Shown: piece by piece, positions 17,793 to 26,604 of the stretch
How the letters are laid out: each line of letters starts with the position of its first letter
How positions within the stretch are numbered: position 1 is the first letter of the stretch
Assembly (NCBI GenBank): GCA_963814805.1
Contig: CAWFER010000006.1
Coordinates: forward strand, 1-64,000
Source: AP-15 sp963814805
GTDB lineage: Bacteria; Pseudomonadota; Alphaproteobacteria; ATCC43930; CGMCC-115725
DNA: 64,000 nt
Direction of reading: 5' to 3'
Notes under the pieces: generated by a model
The model's input: only the letters and a program-made list of their open reading frames with translations
The model's database searches: none
What the model was told of the DNA's origin: nothing
Position numbers and translations under genes: made by a program

Positions 17793-18883
17793 CGCTCGGG
17801 CCCGCGCCGACAGCGAAGCATGCTCCGACGCGGCTCGTAGAGCGCGCTCGCGCGATAGCGTTCGAGGGCGAAGCGGGCGATGACGCCGAGCACCGCGGCG
17901 GCCGGCACCGACACGAAGACGCCGGCGAGCCCGAGCAGCTTGGCGCCCGCGAGCAGCGCGAAGATCACCCAGACCGGGTGCAGGTGGACGCGGTCGCCGA
18001 CCAGCTTCGGCGTCAGGATGTTGGCTTCGACCGTCTGTCCAAACAGAAAAATGCCGACCACGACCAGGACCCCGGTCCAGGTTCCGAATTGGAGCGCCGC
18101 CAGCGCCACCGACAAGGCGAAGCCGATCGAGACGCCGAGCACCGGGATGATCGCCAGAACGCCGATCAGGAGGCCCAGCGCCAGCGCCGAGTCGAGACCG
18201 GCGAGCGACAATCCGATCGTGTAATAAATCCCAAGGATCAGGCAGACCAGCGCCTGGCCGTGCACAAACCCGGCCAGGGTTTGGTCGATGATCCGGATCT
18301 GCTCGCGGATTGTCGGGGCCGAGTCGCGGGGCAGGAACGAGTCGATTGCCGCAATCATCTGGCGCCAGTCGCGCAGCAGAAAAAAACTGACGATCGGGGT
18401 GACCACGACCAGCGACAGGATGCTCAAAATCGCCAAGCTGCTGGTGATCATCCTCTGGAACAGGCTGGCGAACCAGCTAACCGCGTCACCTATTTGATTG
18501 CTGACCACACTATATACTTTGTCCGCTTCGGCGGCCGGCAAATGCGAGCGGAGCAGCCGCATGAAATTGCCGAATTGCGTCTGCGCGGCGCCAACCAGAC
18601 CCGGAAAGCGCGCGAGCAGGTGGACGATCTGCGCCTGCACCAGCGGAACGATCAGCACCATGACCAGCGCCAGACCGAGCAGAAAGATCAGCAGCACCGC
18701 GAGGCTCGCCAGACCGCGGCCCAGCCCCCAGAATTCGAGCCAGTCCACTGCCGGGCGAAGCAGATAGGCAATGGCGAAGGCTGCGGCAAACGGCACCAGA
18801 ACCCCTTGCAGCACGGCCACGATGACCATCGCGGCGGCGATCATGCCGACCCAGAACAGCGCCCGATAGAGGCGCGGGGTCAC
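17789..18883 (-). CDS. AI-2E family transporter (PerM-like permease)
   Basis: A 364-residue polytopic membrane protein of the AI-2E/PerM exporter family. Hydrophobic segments are seen near residues 11-50 (VGMIAAAMVIVAVLQGVLVPF), 58-85, about 150-175, and a cluster from about 205 to 330 (LALGLLIGVLAIIPVLGVSI, LAGAKLLGLAGVFVSVPAAA). Despite its name, members export diverse substrates and AI-2 itself should not be assumed. Overlap with pgsA upstream and hdaA downstream is four bases each, so the three genes form an operon. The same permease-hdaA linkage is common in alphaproteobacteria. Confidence 0.88.
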   Translation of the reverse strand: MTPRLYRALFWVGMIAAAMVIVAVLQGVLVPFAAAFAIAYLLRPAVDWLEFWGLGRGLASLAVLLIFLLGLALVMVLIVPLVQAQIVHLLARFPGLVGAAQTQFGNFMRLLRSHLPAAEADKVYSVVSNQIGDAVSWFASLFQRMITSSLAILSILSLVVVTPIVSFFLLRDWRQMIAAIDSFLPRDSAPTIREQIRIIDQTLAGFVHGQALVCLILGIYYTIGLSLAGLDSALALGLLIGVLAIIPVLGVSIGFALSVALAALQFGTWTGVLVVVGIFLFGQTVEANILTPKLVGDRVHLHPVWVIFALLAGAKLLGLAGVFVSVPAAAVLGVIARFALERYRASALYEPRRSMLRCRRGPER

Positions 18884-19440
18884 AAGGCCTGCTCCGAGCG
18901 TGCGAGAATGCGGGCCCAGCGAACGATGTAGGACAGCCCCGACAACACGGTGGTCATGACCACGGCGAGGCTCAGCAGGACGTCGAATATGCCGCGCTCG
19001 GCGGCCAGGCCCAGCCGCGCCAGCACAAAGGCGACCAGGGCTATCTGCAGGCCGGTATTGATCTTACTGATGTACAAGGGGCCATAATGCTTCGGCGCGG
19101 CGATCGCCTGGATCAACAGAAAGCCGCCGACGATCATCACGTCGCGGAAGACGACGAGGATCACCACCGAGGTCCACAGCTGGTGGGCGAGGCCAAGCGT
19201 CACATAGACGCTGACCAGCAGCGTCTTGTCGGCGATCGGATCGAGCAGCGCGCCAAGCCGGGTGCGCCGGTTGAAGCGCTTGGCGATAAAGCCGTCGAGC
19301 GCGTCCGAGACCCCGGCGGCGACGAACACCCAGAAGGCGATGCCGTAGCGCCCGCCGAGAATCAGCCAGATCGTCAGCGGCACCAGCAGCAGCCGCCCCA
19401 GCGATATCAGATTAGGGAGGTTGACCCCGAGCCGGCTCAT
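18880..19440 (-). CDS. pgsA: CDP-alcohol phosphatidyltransferase, PgsA-type
   Basis: PgsA makes phosphatidylglycerol phosphate from CDP-diacylglycerol and glycerol-3-phosphate at the inner membrane. The family signature DG-x2-A-x8-G-x3-D-x3-D is present as SDALDGFIAKRFNRRTRLGA followed by LLDPIADK. Several transmembrane helices follow. The chosen start, ATG at 19440 (MSRLGVNLPNLISLGR), gives the usual N-terminus; an in-frame start at 19485 would add 15 unrelated residues. Four-base overlap with the next gene. The exact phospholipid product (PG phosphate versus another CDP-alcohol product) is inferred from family resemblance. Confidence 0.88.
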   Translation of the reverse strand: MSRLGVNLPNLISLGRLLLVPLTIWLILGGRYGIAFWVFVAAGVSDALDGFIAKRFNRRTRLGALLDPIADKTLLVSVYVTLGLAHQLWTSVVILVVFRDVMIVGGFLLIQAIAAPKHYGPLYISKINTGLQIALVAFVLARLGLAAERGIFDVLLSLAVVMTTVLSGLSYIVRWARILARSEQAL

Positions 19441-19485
19441 TGTCGCATCTCGGATGAGCCCTCGCCATCGCCATGCCGCGCTCAA

Positions 19486-20651
19486 TCAGTGCGAACCCGC
19501 GGCACTCGAGGGCGACAGGCGCCACTCGGGGTCGCCGCCATCGAGATCGAGATCGGCCTCGGCGAGGCTGGATTTGAGCTGATCGGGGCCGCCTACATAC
19601 TTGATTTCGATCTTCGCCCGCTGCCGGTTCAAGGATAGCAGGTCAATTCTGCGGATCGCCGGCACCGCCGCCAGGCGCTGCTGCATCTCCACCCAATCGC
19701 CGAGGCTGGCGATCGGCACGACCGCATCAAGGCTCGCCACCTTGTCGGTGGTGGGCGGCACGCCGTGCTCGATGTCGGCGGCGGCGGCGGCGGCGGCCCG
19801 CTGCATGAAGGCGTCCTCACTTTCGCCGGGATTGGCGGCGATCGTCGTGCGCTGGCTGTTGACCAGCTGTCCCGCCCGGTATCGCTTCAAGGATATGTCG
19901 AGGCCGGTGAGCTGGCCGGCCTGACGCTGGGCCGTGGCGATCGCGACCAGCGCCTCATCGCCGCCGTTGCCCTGGGCGATCTGGGTCAGCGCCTGCGGAT
20001 CGCCGTCGCGAGCCTGTTTGGCGTCGATCGCGCTGACGTCGGCGAGGCCGCCAAGCGGCAGGCTGAGCCGGGTCGGGCCGGAGGTGGCCGGCAACTGCGC
20101 CCAAGCCGCGCGCCACGGGTTGGGATCGTCCCACAGCACGCCGTTTCCGCCATCCTCGAACACCGGCACGACGATCACCGGCTTGCCTGGGGGTTGGGCG
20201 ATCGCAATCCCGGCGCCGCCCATCAGCTGGCGAATTTTGGCCGCGCGAAAATTGAAGGTGTAGTCCGCTAGATACCGGACCGCCGACATCTTCTCATTGG
20301 CGACCTCGAAATTTTTGACCATGTCGGTAATCGCCTGGTCGCTAAGCTTCGGCAATTTGGACAAATCGGTAGAGCCGCTCAATTTCTCCACCACCTTGTC
20401 GAGCGCGCGGCGCTGCCCGTCGAGCCGGGCCTGGGTCCGCGCCGCGACCGCGGTATCGGCGGTGGCGTCGACCTTGACCGTCGCCGAATAGGGATTGTCC
20501 GGCGCCGGAGGCGGATTGGGCTCGTCGGCCCAGCCCGGCGCGAGCCCGATCAGCATCGCCAGCAACAGCAGGCCGCGCCCGCGGCGCGGCGACCCGACCC
20601 GACCCGCCCCCCGAGGCTTCCGACGATCGCGGATAGCCGCGCCAGGGTCAT
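19486..20651 (-). CDS. DUF2066 domain protein, probable secreted/envelope protein, start uncertain
   Basis: The mature region (ADEPNPPPAPDNPYSATVKV onward) is a DUF2066 protein, a family of unknown function in proteobacterial envelopes, often next to purM/purN. A signal peptide RRGRGLLLLAMLIGLAPGWA is clear. Its frame has no convincing start: the in-frame ATGs at 20727 and 20772 would put about 65 extra residues before the signal. An ATG at 20651 (MTLARLSAIVGSLGG) is well placed but two bases out of frame. Between them is a three-fold pentanucleotide run of GACCC (20591-20605); one extra unit would explain the shift. The span given assumes that start. Confidence 0.72.
20591..20605. repeat. 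(GACCC)3 pentanucleotide run at a frame change
   Basis: Three tandem GACCC units (plus strand) lie between the best start codon and the signal-peptide core of the DUF2066 gene. Gain or loss of one five-base unit shifts the frame by two, which is the shift needed here. Confidence 0.7.
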
Positions 20652-20795
20652 TGCAAACCGCCTCCAATCGCCTATTTTGGCACCCGCCGAGGCCCCGGTC
20701 ATAGCGCAGTTTTGAGGGCGGCGCCATCGACCGCCAAGCCGATCGAGGTCGGGCGTGGGCCGTCGGGACCATGGGTCGTCGCTGGCGAGGAGCCG

Positions 20796-21452
20796 ATGCG
20801 GCTGGGCGTGCTGATCTCTGGCCGCGGGTCCAACCTGCAGGCGCTGATCGACGCCGGCGCCGGTCCGACCGAGATCGCCGTCGTCATCAGCAACCGGCCG
20901 GACGCCGCAGGTCTGGCGCGCGCCGCTGCGGCGGGCATCCCGGGCGCGGTTGTCGCCGCGCCTGATCGCGGCCTCTTTGCCGCCGAAGCCGAGGCGCTGC
21001 TGCGGGGCCATCGGGTCGATCTGGTTTGCCTCGCCGGCTTCATGCGCGTGCTCGACGCGGGTTTCGTTGAGGCGTGGCGCGATCGGATGGTCAACATCCA
21101 CCCCTCGCTGCTGCCGGCCTTCCGCGGCCTGCACCCCCAGCGCCAGGCGCTGGCGGCGGGCGTGCGCTTTTCCGGCTGCACCGTGCATTTCGTGCGTCCC
21201 GAGATCGATACCGGGCCGATCATCGCCCAGGCCGTCGTGCCGGTGCGTCCCGATGACGACGAAGCGAGCCTGTCGGCGCACATCCTGGCGGCCGAGCATC
21301 GCCTCTATCCGCTGGCGGTGCGGCTGATCGCCGAGGGTCGCACCCGGATCGTCAATGGCAAGGTCGAGATCGATGGCTGGCAGGTCCCGGAGCTGCAAGC
21401 GCTGAACCCGTCGGAGCGGCGCCTCGATCCCCTTGTCTCGGCCCCTCCTTAG
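20796..21452 (+). CDS. purN: phosphoribosylglycinamide formyltransferase PurN
   Basis: PurN transfers a formyl group from 10-formyltetrahydrofolate to GAR in purine synthesis. The 218-residue protein begins MRLGVLISGRGSNLQALID, the standard N-terminus, so the ATG at 20796 (behind GCGAGGAGCCG) is preferred over upstream in-frame codons. Catalytic residues are visible: Asn and His in MVNIHPSLLPAF, and Asp in RPEIDTGPIIAQ. purM, the usual partner, is not in the window. It is divergent from the DUF2066 gene. purC and purF are elsewhere in the window. Confidence 0.95.
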   Translation: MRLGVLISGRGSNLQALIDAGAGPTEIAVVISNRPDAAGLARAAAAGIPGAVVAAPDRGLFAAEAEALLRGHRVDLVCLAGFMRVLDAGFVEAWRDRMVNIHPSLLPAFRGLHPQRQALAAGVRFSGCTVHFVRPEIDTGPIIAQAVVPVRPDDDEASLSAHILAAEHRLYPLAVRLIAEGRTRIVNGKVEIDGWQVPELQALNPSERRLDPLVSAPP

Positions 21453-21492
21453 GATGTACCTCAGCAGCGGCTTTGCAGCGCAAGAGGATGGC

Positions 21493-21624
21493 ATGGCGGC
21501 GTCGGCGATGGATCCCATCTACACCGAGCATTATCGGACATGGCTCGGCTTTACCCGGCTGATCAAATACGCGCTTATCCTGATCGTGATCATCCTCGCC
21601 GGAATGGCCTATTTTCTGGCCTGA
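21493..21624 (+). CDS. aa3-type cytochrome c oxidase subunit IV
   Basis: A 43-residue single-helix protein: short N-terminus with MDPIYTEHYRTWLGFTRLIK, then one transmembrane segment (YALILIVIILAGMAYFLA). This is the pattern of the small bacterial aa3-type cytochrome oxidase subunit IV found in alphaproteobacteria, which packs on the outside of the oxidase core. ATG at 21493 (MAASAMDP) is used; the ATG at 21508 is also possible. It is isolated from the main cox operon, as is common for this subunit. Confidence 0.82.
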   Translation: MAASAMDPIYTEHYRTWLGFTRLIKYALILIVIILAGMAYFLA

Positions 21625-21646
21625 CCGCCGCTCGCTGGGGAATTTG

Positions 21647-22414
21647 ATGAAGCTGTTCGATCTGTCCGCCAAAGTCGCAATTGTCACCGGCTCGAGTCGC
21701 GGCATCGGCCGGGCGATCGCCGAAGCCTTTGCCGAGGCCGGCGGGCGGGTGGCGATCTCGGCGCGCAATGCCGGACCCTGCGAGGAGGCAGCGGCGGCGA
21801 TCCGGGCCAAGGGCGGCGAGGCGATCGCGGTTCCGGCCCGCATCTCGGACAAGGCGCAGCTCGAAAACCTGGTCGCCAAGACGCAGGAGGCCTGGGGCCG
21901 GGTCGACATTTTGGTGTGCAACGCCGCGGTCAACCCGCATTACGGCTCGCTCGACAAGCTGACCGACGAGGTGTTCGAGCGGATGATGGTCAACAACGTG
22001 CTGAGCAATTTGTGGCTGTCGCGCATGGTGGCGCCGGGGATGCGCGAGCGGCGCGATGGCGCCATCATCTTTATCACCTCGACCGCGGCATTGCGCGCCA
22101 GCACGATGCTCGGCATGTACGGCGTCACCAAGACCGCCGACTATGCGCTGTGCCGCAACCTCGCCGCCGAATGGGGCCCCGACAATGTGCGGGTCAACTG
22201 CATCGCGCCCAGCGTCGTCACCACCCAATTCGCCCGCGTGCTCTATGAAGACCCCGAGCGGCGCGCCGCCCGCGAGGCCGGGACCCTGCTGAAGCGGCTC
22301 GGCGAGCCCGACGACATCGCCGGGGTGGCGCTGATGCTGGCCTCGCGCGCCGGCGCCTACATCACCGGGCAGACCATCGTCGTCGACGGCGGCACCACGA
22401 TCGCCCCGTCGTAA
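21647..22414 (+). CDS. SDR family oxidoreductase
   Basis: A 255-residue short-chain dehydrogenase/reductase. The cofactor motif TGSSRGIGRAIAEAF is near residue 15, the NNAG-like element is VCNAAVNPHYGS, and the catalytic Ser-Tyr-Lys is in ITSTAALRAS and MYGVTKTADYAL. The tail GAYITGQTIVVDGGTTIAPS is typical of classical SDRs. Two adjacent ATG codons (21644 and 21647) are possible starts. It follows the cytochrome oxidase subunit by 22 bases. The substrate is unknown; a 3-oxoacyl reductase-like role is only one possibility. Confidence 0.87.
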   Translation: MKLFDLSAKVAIVTGSSRGIGRAIAEAFAEAGGRVAISARNAGPCEEAAAAIRAKGGEAIAVPARISDKAQLENLVAKTQEAWGRVDILVCNAAVNPHYGSLDKLTDEVFERMMVNNVLSNLWLSRMVAPGMRERRDGAIIFITSTAALRASTMLGMYGVTKTADYALCRNLAAEWGPDNVRVNCIAPSVVTTQFARVLYEDPERRAAREAGTLLKRLGEPDDIAGVALMLASRAGAYITGQTIVVDGGTTIAPS

Positions 22415-22444
22415 GCGATTAGCGTCGCGGGCGGAGAGGCGAAT

Positions 22445-22840
22445 TTAGCCGGGCGCGGCAATGCGCGGCCCCGTCGAGGACAATGCCCACAACAACAAGG
22501 CTCCAGCGATTATAATCATGAGCACCGGAAATCGGATCGATTTGGCTCTCAAGAACAAAAACGGTCCAGCAATGACCGGCACCGACGAGGGAAACATCCG
22601 GTCGAGCAACGGCTCATACCACGGCGCCAAGGCAAGCAACCAGAAACTGGTGATCCCGCCGATCACGCTGTACCTTCCCGCCTTCACCGCTGCCCAGACG
22701 AAGAAAAGGTTGGCAAGGACAAAGCTTACCAGCAAATAGACTTGCACACGCTCCCACAACCACCTCCCGTAGCCAGCCGGAAACCTGCGGTGATGCGAGG
22801 ACGAGGAGGCGGACGAATTGACCATTTCAATCCTCTTCAA
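22445..22840 (-). CDS. hypothetical membrane protein, partner of the next gene
   Basis: A 131-residue protein with an N-terminal serine/histidine-rich cytoplasmic stretch and about four hydrophobic segments (VYLLVSFVLANLFFVWAAV, SVIGGITSFWLLALAP, VIAGPFLFL, LMIIIAGALLLWAL). No conserved catalytic residue is evident. It overlaps the upstream gene at 22827 by 14 bases, so the two are probably translated together. They lie immediately downstream of gcvPB, on the same strand as the glycine cleavage operon. Base composition is less GC-rich than the neighbouring operon. Not recognised. Confidence 0.6.
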   Translation of the reverse strand: MKRIEMVNSSASSSSHHRRFPAGYGRWLWERVQVYLLVSFVLANLFFVWAAVKAGRYSVIGGITSFWLLALAPWYEPLLDRMFPSSVPVIAGPFLFLRAKSIRFPVLMIIIAGALLLWALSSTGPRIAAPG

Positions 22841-23165
22841 AAATTTCGCGAATATCTTTCAATCCATACCAACCTATCAAACCGACGGCCCCGACGTCGA
22901 TCGTTTGAAACAGATAGTCCCAATCGACCACACCCCAAAGAGGTCCAACGCTTGCACGACGAAGCAGGGTCGAGAGCCACCACATCCCACCAATGATAAG
23001 ACTAGCAATCGCGAGGTGCGAAAGAAATGCGATTGCGACCCGCCACGCTTTGTCGGCTGGCCGCCACCACGGACGGCGTCGCCTCGGATGCTGGGGTGCA
23101 GTCACGGAAGAATTCGAAGGCGATGACGTCGTTCCGGATGCCTTGCTAATCTGCCGCGGCGGCAT
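22827..23165 (-). CDS. hypothetical membrane protein behind gcvPB
   Basis: A 112-residue protein whose ATG (23165) lies inside the end of gcvPB (overlap of 20 bases). The N-terminal 35 residues are polar and proline/arginine-rich; two hydrophobic segments follow (VAIAFLSHLAIASLIIGGMWW and VGAVGLIGWYGL). The C-terminus DIREIFEED is acidic. It overlaps the next membrane gene by 14 bases. No family recognised. Because it is translationally linked to gcvPB it may be co-expressed with the glycine cleavage system under the riboswitch. Confidence 0.6.
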   Translation of the reverse strand: MPPRQISKASGTTSSPSNSSVTAPQHPRRRRPWWRPADKAWRVAIAFLSHLAIASLIIGGMWWLSTLLRRASVGPLWGVVDWDYLFQTIDVGAVGLIGWYGLKDIREIFEED

Positions 23166-24714
23166 TGCGTCGCGCGGGGGCGGGGCGCCAGCGCAGCTGC
23201 GGGTGGCGCGCGGCCAAGGTTTCGTCGAGGCGGCGGCGCGGGGTGAGTTGCGGGGCGGCGCGGAAGCGGGCCGCGTCGCCGGCGCGGGCGACGGCGGCCA
23301 GCGCCTTGACCACCGTGGCGAATTCGTCGAGCGCCGCCTTGCTCTCGGTCTCGGTCGGCTCGATCAGCAGGGCGCCGTGCACGACCAGTGGAAAGTACAT
23401 CGTCATCGGGTGATAGCCCTCGTCGATCAACGCCTTGGCAAAGTCGAGGGTAGTGACCCCGGTGTCCTGCAAAAAGCGGTCGTCGAACAGCACCTCGTGC
23501 ATGCAGGGGCCGGGGAACGACAGGCTCAGATCGCCTTCGAGCAGCACGCGCAGATAATTGGCGTTGAGCACGGCGTCCTCGGCCACCTGGCGCAGCCCGT
23601 CGGCGCCGTGGCTCATCATGTAGGCGAGCGCCCGCACGAACATGCCCATCTGGCCATGAAACCCCTTGAGCCGGCCGATCGCGGCCAGGGCCTCGCCGCG
23701 CCTGTGCTCGACCAGATCGAGCCCATCCTCGCCATGCACCAGCCACGGCAAGGGCGCATAGGGCGCGACGGACGCCGCCAGGGCGACCGGGCCACTGCCC
23801 GGGCCGCCGCCGCCATGCGGGGTCGAAAACGTCTTGTGCAGGTTCAAATGCATGCAGTCGATGCCGAGATCGGCGGGCCGCACCCGGCCGACAATCGCGT
23901 TGAAATTGGCCCCGTCGCAATAAAAGAACGCGCCGGCCCGGTGCACCGCGGCGGCGATCTCGACGATCTCATCCTCGAACAGGCCGCAGGTGTTGGGGTT
24001 GGTCAGCATCAGCGCCGCGACATCGGGGCCGAGCTTGGCTTCGAGTGCGGCTCGGTCGACCCGGCCGCGGGCATTGGCCGGGATCGGATCGACCGAATAG
24101 CCGCAGGCGGCCGCCGTCGCCGGGTTGGTGCCGTGCGCCGATTCCGGCACCAGCACCCGCCGGCGCGGGTCGCCGCGGGCTTCGAGCGCGGCGCGGATCG
24201 TCATCATGCCGCACAGTTCGCCATGCGCGCCGGCGCCGGGCGACAAGGCGATCGCCGGCATGCCGGTCAGGATCTTGAGCCAATGCGCCAGGGTGTCGAT
24301 CAGCTCGAGCGCGCCCGGCACGGTCGAGAGCGGCTGCAACGGGTGGATGTCGGCGAGGCCCGACAGCCGCGCCAGCTTTTCATTGAGCCGCGGGTTGTGC
24401 TTCATCGTGCACGAGCCGAGCGGATAGAGCCCGCTGTCGATCGCATAGTTCTTTTGCGACAGCCGGGTAAAGTGGCGCACCACCTGCGGCTCGCTGAGCC
24501 CCGGCAGGCCGATCGGGCCAACCCGTTCGAGCCCGCCGAGGCGCGCAGCAAACCGCGCCGGCTCGGGCAGATCGACCCCGCAATGCCCCGGCGAATCCTG
24601 CTCGAAGATCAGTTTTTCTTCGATCTGCAAGCCGCGATTGCCGCTGAAGGTCATGGCCGGCGCCGCAGCACCGGCGATCGAACGCGCGCTCGCCGCCTGG
24701 CTCCAATCGTTCAC
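23146..24714 (-). CDS. gcvPB: glycine dehydrogenase (decarboxylating) subunit 2, GcvPB
   Basis: GcvPB is the C-terminal half of the P-protein of the glycine cleavage system; with GcvPA it decarboxylates glycine and passes the aminomethyl group to GcvH. The 522-residue protein carries the PLP-binding lysine in LNLHKTFSTPHGGGGPGSG, and PGAGAHGELCGMMTIRAALE and VPESAHGTNPATAA. It overlaps gcvPA by four bases (ATGA). The length is typical of the split form. The split is common in some bacterial lineages and here separates clearly into two complete genes rather than one broken one. Confidence 0.96.
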   Translation of the reverse strand: MNDWSQAASARSIAGAAAPAMTFSGNRGLQIEEKLIFEQDSPGHCGVDLPEPARFAARLGGLERVGPIGLPGLSEPQVVRHFTRLSQKNYAIDSGLYPLGSCTMKHNPRLNEKLARLSGLADIHPLQPLSTVPGALELIDTLAHWLKILTGMPAIALSPGAGAHGELCGMMTIRAALEARGDPRRRVLVPESAHGTNPATAAACGYSVDPIPANARGRVDRAALEAKLGPDVAALMLTNPNTCGLFEDEIVEIAAAVHRAGAFFYCDGANFNAIVGRVRPADLGIDCMHLNLHKTFSTPHGGGGPGSGPVALAASVAPYAPLPWLVHGEDGLDLVEHRRGEALAAIGRLKGFHGQMGMFVRALAYMMSHGADGLRQVAEDAVLNANYLRVLLEGDLSLSFPGPCMHEVLFDDRFLQDTGVTTLDFAKALIDEGYHPMTMYFPLVVHGALLIEPTETESKAALDEFATVVKALAAVARAGDAARFRAAPQLTPRRRLDETLAARHPQLRWRPAPARRNAAAAD

Positions 24715-26057
24715 GACAGCACCTCCGCCAAGCCCAGCGCCAGCCGCTCCATGTCACCGTCGGTTACGGTCTCGGTCGCCGCCACCAACATCAGGTCGGC
24801 CAGTTCGGGCCGGTCCGGATAAAGCCGGCTGACTGGGATGCCGCCGAGCACGCCCTTGGCCGCGAGCGCCTCGACCACGGGCCCCGCCGGGCCTGGCAGG
24901 CGCAGCGCGAATTCGTTGAAAAAGCTGCGGTTGACGATGCACACCCCTGGCACCGCTTCGAGCCGCTCGGCGAGCGCGACCGCCGCGGCATGGTTGAGCC
25001 GCGCCAGACGCGTCAGCCCCGCTTCGCCGAGCAGCGCCAGATGGATCGTCAAGGCGAGCGCGCACAGCCCCGAATTGGTGCAAATGTTGCTCGTCGCCCG
25101 CTCGCGCCGGATGTGCTGCTCGCGCGTCGACAAGGTCAGCACCCAGCCGCGCCTGCCGTCGGCGTCGACGGTCTGGCCGACGAGGCGGCCCGGCATCTGG
25201 CGTACGAACTTGTCGCGGCTAGCGAAGAGGCCGAGATAGGGCCCGCCGAAATTCAATGAGTTGCCAAGGGACTGGCCTTCGGCAGCGACGATGTCGGCCC
25301 CCATCGCGCCCGGCGGACGAATGGCGCCCAGCGACACGATCTCGGCGACAACGACGATCAACAGCGCGCCCTGATCGTGACAAGCCTGCGCCAGCGCCGA
25401 CCAGTCGTGCAATTCGCCCCAGAAATCGGGGTTCTGCACGACGACGCACGAGACGGCGCCATCGATCAGTTGCGCCAGATCCTCGGCCTCGCCCGGCGCC
25501 GGCTCCCGCGCCGCCAACTCGAAGCCGACAAAGCGGGCGTAGGTCGCGCACGCCTCGCGATAATGCGGATGGAGGCCGCCCGACAGCACCGCGCGTTTGC
25601 GGCCGGTCACCCGATTGGCCATCATCACCGCTTCGGCGCAGGCGGTGGCGCCGTCATAGAGCGAGGCGTTAGCCACCTCCATGCCGGTCAGCAAGGCGAT
25701 CTGGGTCTGAAATTCGTAGAGATATTGCAAGGTCCCCTGCGACACCTCGGGCTGGTATGGGGTGTACGAGGTCAGGAACTCGCCGCGCTGGATCAAATGG
25801 TCGACCGCGGCCGGGACATGGTGGCGATAGGCGCCGCCGCCGACAAAAAACGGGACCGACCCGGCCGCCAGGTTGCGCGAAGCCATGGCCGTGATCGCCC
25901 GCTCGACCTCGATCTCGCCCTTCGCCCGCGGCAGATCGACGAGAGCGTCGAACCGGGCGGCTTCGGGGACCTCGGCGAACAGGGCGTCGATCGAGGCGAG
26001 GCCGATTGTCGCCAGCATCTGGGCGCGGTCGCGCGGGGTCAGTGGCAGATAGCGCAT
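24711..26057 (-). CDS. gcvPA: glycine dehydrogenase (decarboxylating) subunit 1, GcvPA
   Basis: GcvPA is the N-terminal half of the P-protein. The 448-residue protein starts MRYLPLTPRDRAQMLATIGL, then has FVGGGAYRHHVPAAVDHLIQ, TSYTPYQPEVSQGTLQYLYE and GGPYLGLFASRDKFVRQMPG. The start ATG follows the gcvH stop codon directly. It lacks the PLP lysine, which is in GcvPB, as expected. Both halves together form the active heterotetramer in other bacteria. Confidence 0.96.
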   Translation of the reverse strand: MRYLPLTPRDRAQMLATIGLASIDALFAEVPEAARFDALVDLPRAKGEIEVERAITAMASRNLAAGSVPFFVGGGAYRHHVPAAVDHLIQRGEFLTSYTPYQPEVSQGTLQYLYEFQTQIALLTGMEVANASLYDGATACAEAVMMANRVTGRKRAVLSGGLHPHYREACATYARFVGFELAAREPAPGEAEDLAQLIDGAVSCVVVQNPDFWGELHDWSALAQACHDQGALLIVVVAEIVSLGAIRPPGAMGADIVAAEGQSLGNSLNFGGPYLGLFASRDKFVRQMPGRLVGQTVDADGRRGWVLTLSTREQHIRRERATSNICTNSGLCALALTIHLALLGEAGLTRLARLNHAAAVALAERLEAVPGVCIVNRSFFNEFALRLPGPAGPVVEALAAKGVLGGIPVSRLYPDRPELADLMLVAATETVTDGDMERLALGLAEVLS

Positions 26058-26441
26058 CTAATGCTGCTCCGCGACAAAGCGCTGATACGCGGCTTCGTCC
26101 ATTAGCCCGTCGAACTGCTTCGGGTCGTCGAGGCGCAGCTTGAAGAACCAGCCCTCGCCGCTCGGGTCGGCGTTGACCTTGGCTGGATCGGCGGCGAGCG
26201 CCTCGTTGATCTCGACGACCTCGCCCGAAACCGGGGCGTAGACTTCGCTTGCCGCCTTGACCAATTCGACGACCGCAGCCTCCTTGCCCTGCTCGACCCG
26301 GTGGCCGATTTCGGGCAACTCGACATAAACGACGTCGCCCAATTGCGACTGGGCATAGTCGGTGACGCCGATCACGGCGAGATCGCCGTCGAGCCGAACC
26401 CATTCATGGTCTTTGGTAAAGCGAAGCTGGGTCATGGCCAT
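26058..26441 (-). CDS. gcvH: glycine cleavage system H protein
   Basis: GcvH carries the lipoyl arm that shuttles the aminomethyl group between GcvP, GcvT and Lpd. The 127-residue protein has the lipoylation site in VELVKAASEVYAPVSG, with the lysine at residue 62, and starts MAMTQLRFTKDHEWVRLDG. A shorter start (MTQLRF, ATG at 26435) is also possible. It is preceded by a 163-base gap containing two perfect hairpins. The dihydrolipoyl dehydrogenase partner is not in the window. Confidence 0.96.
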   Translation of the reverse strand: MAMTQLRFTKDHEWVRLDGDLAVIGVTDYAQSQLGDVVYVELPEIGHRVEQGKEAAVVELVKAASEVYAPVSGEVVEINEALAADPAKVNADPSGEGWFFKLRLDDPKQFDGLMDEAAYQRFVAEQH

Positions 26442-26506
26442 GTTCCTTTTGCGCCGGGTCAGAGCCCGCTCTGAATATTGCCCGTACGTCGATACGTAAC
26501 CCGTCG

Positions 26507-26575
26507 CCCCCGCGAAAGCGGGGGTCCAGGCAATCGTCGGAGCTCCGGGACTCTGGGTTCCCGCATTCGCGGGAA
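26507..26575. repeat. paired GC-rich hairpins (REP-like) between gcvT and gcvH
   Basis: Two perfect inverted repeats stand 33 bases apart: CCCCCGCGAAAGCGGGGG (26507-26524, four-base loop) and TTCCCGCATTCGCGGGAA (26558-26575, four-base loop). The wording (CCGCGAAAGCGGGGGTCCAG and TGGGTTCCCGCATTCGCGGG) matches a dispersed extragenic repeat common in alphaproteobacterial genomes. Within an operon it may stabilise or attenuate the mRNA between gcvT and gcvH. Confidence 0.75.
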
Positions 26576-26604
26576 TGACGAACAAGATGACGACATTAGG
26601 TTGT

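Noticed and set aside
22993..24822. 609-codon plus-strand frame opposite gcvPB
   Set aside because: Antisense shadow of GcvPB, which is clearly coding; no ribosome site or family match.
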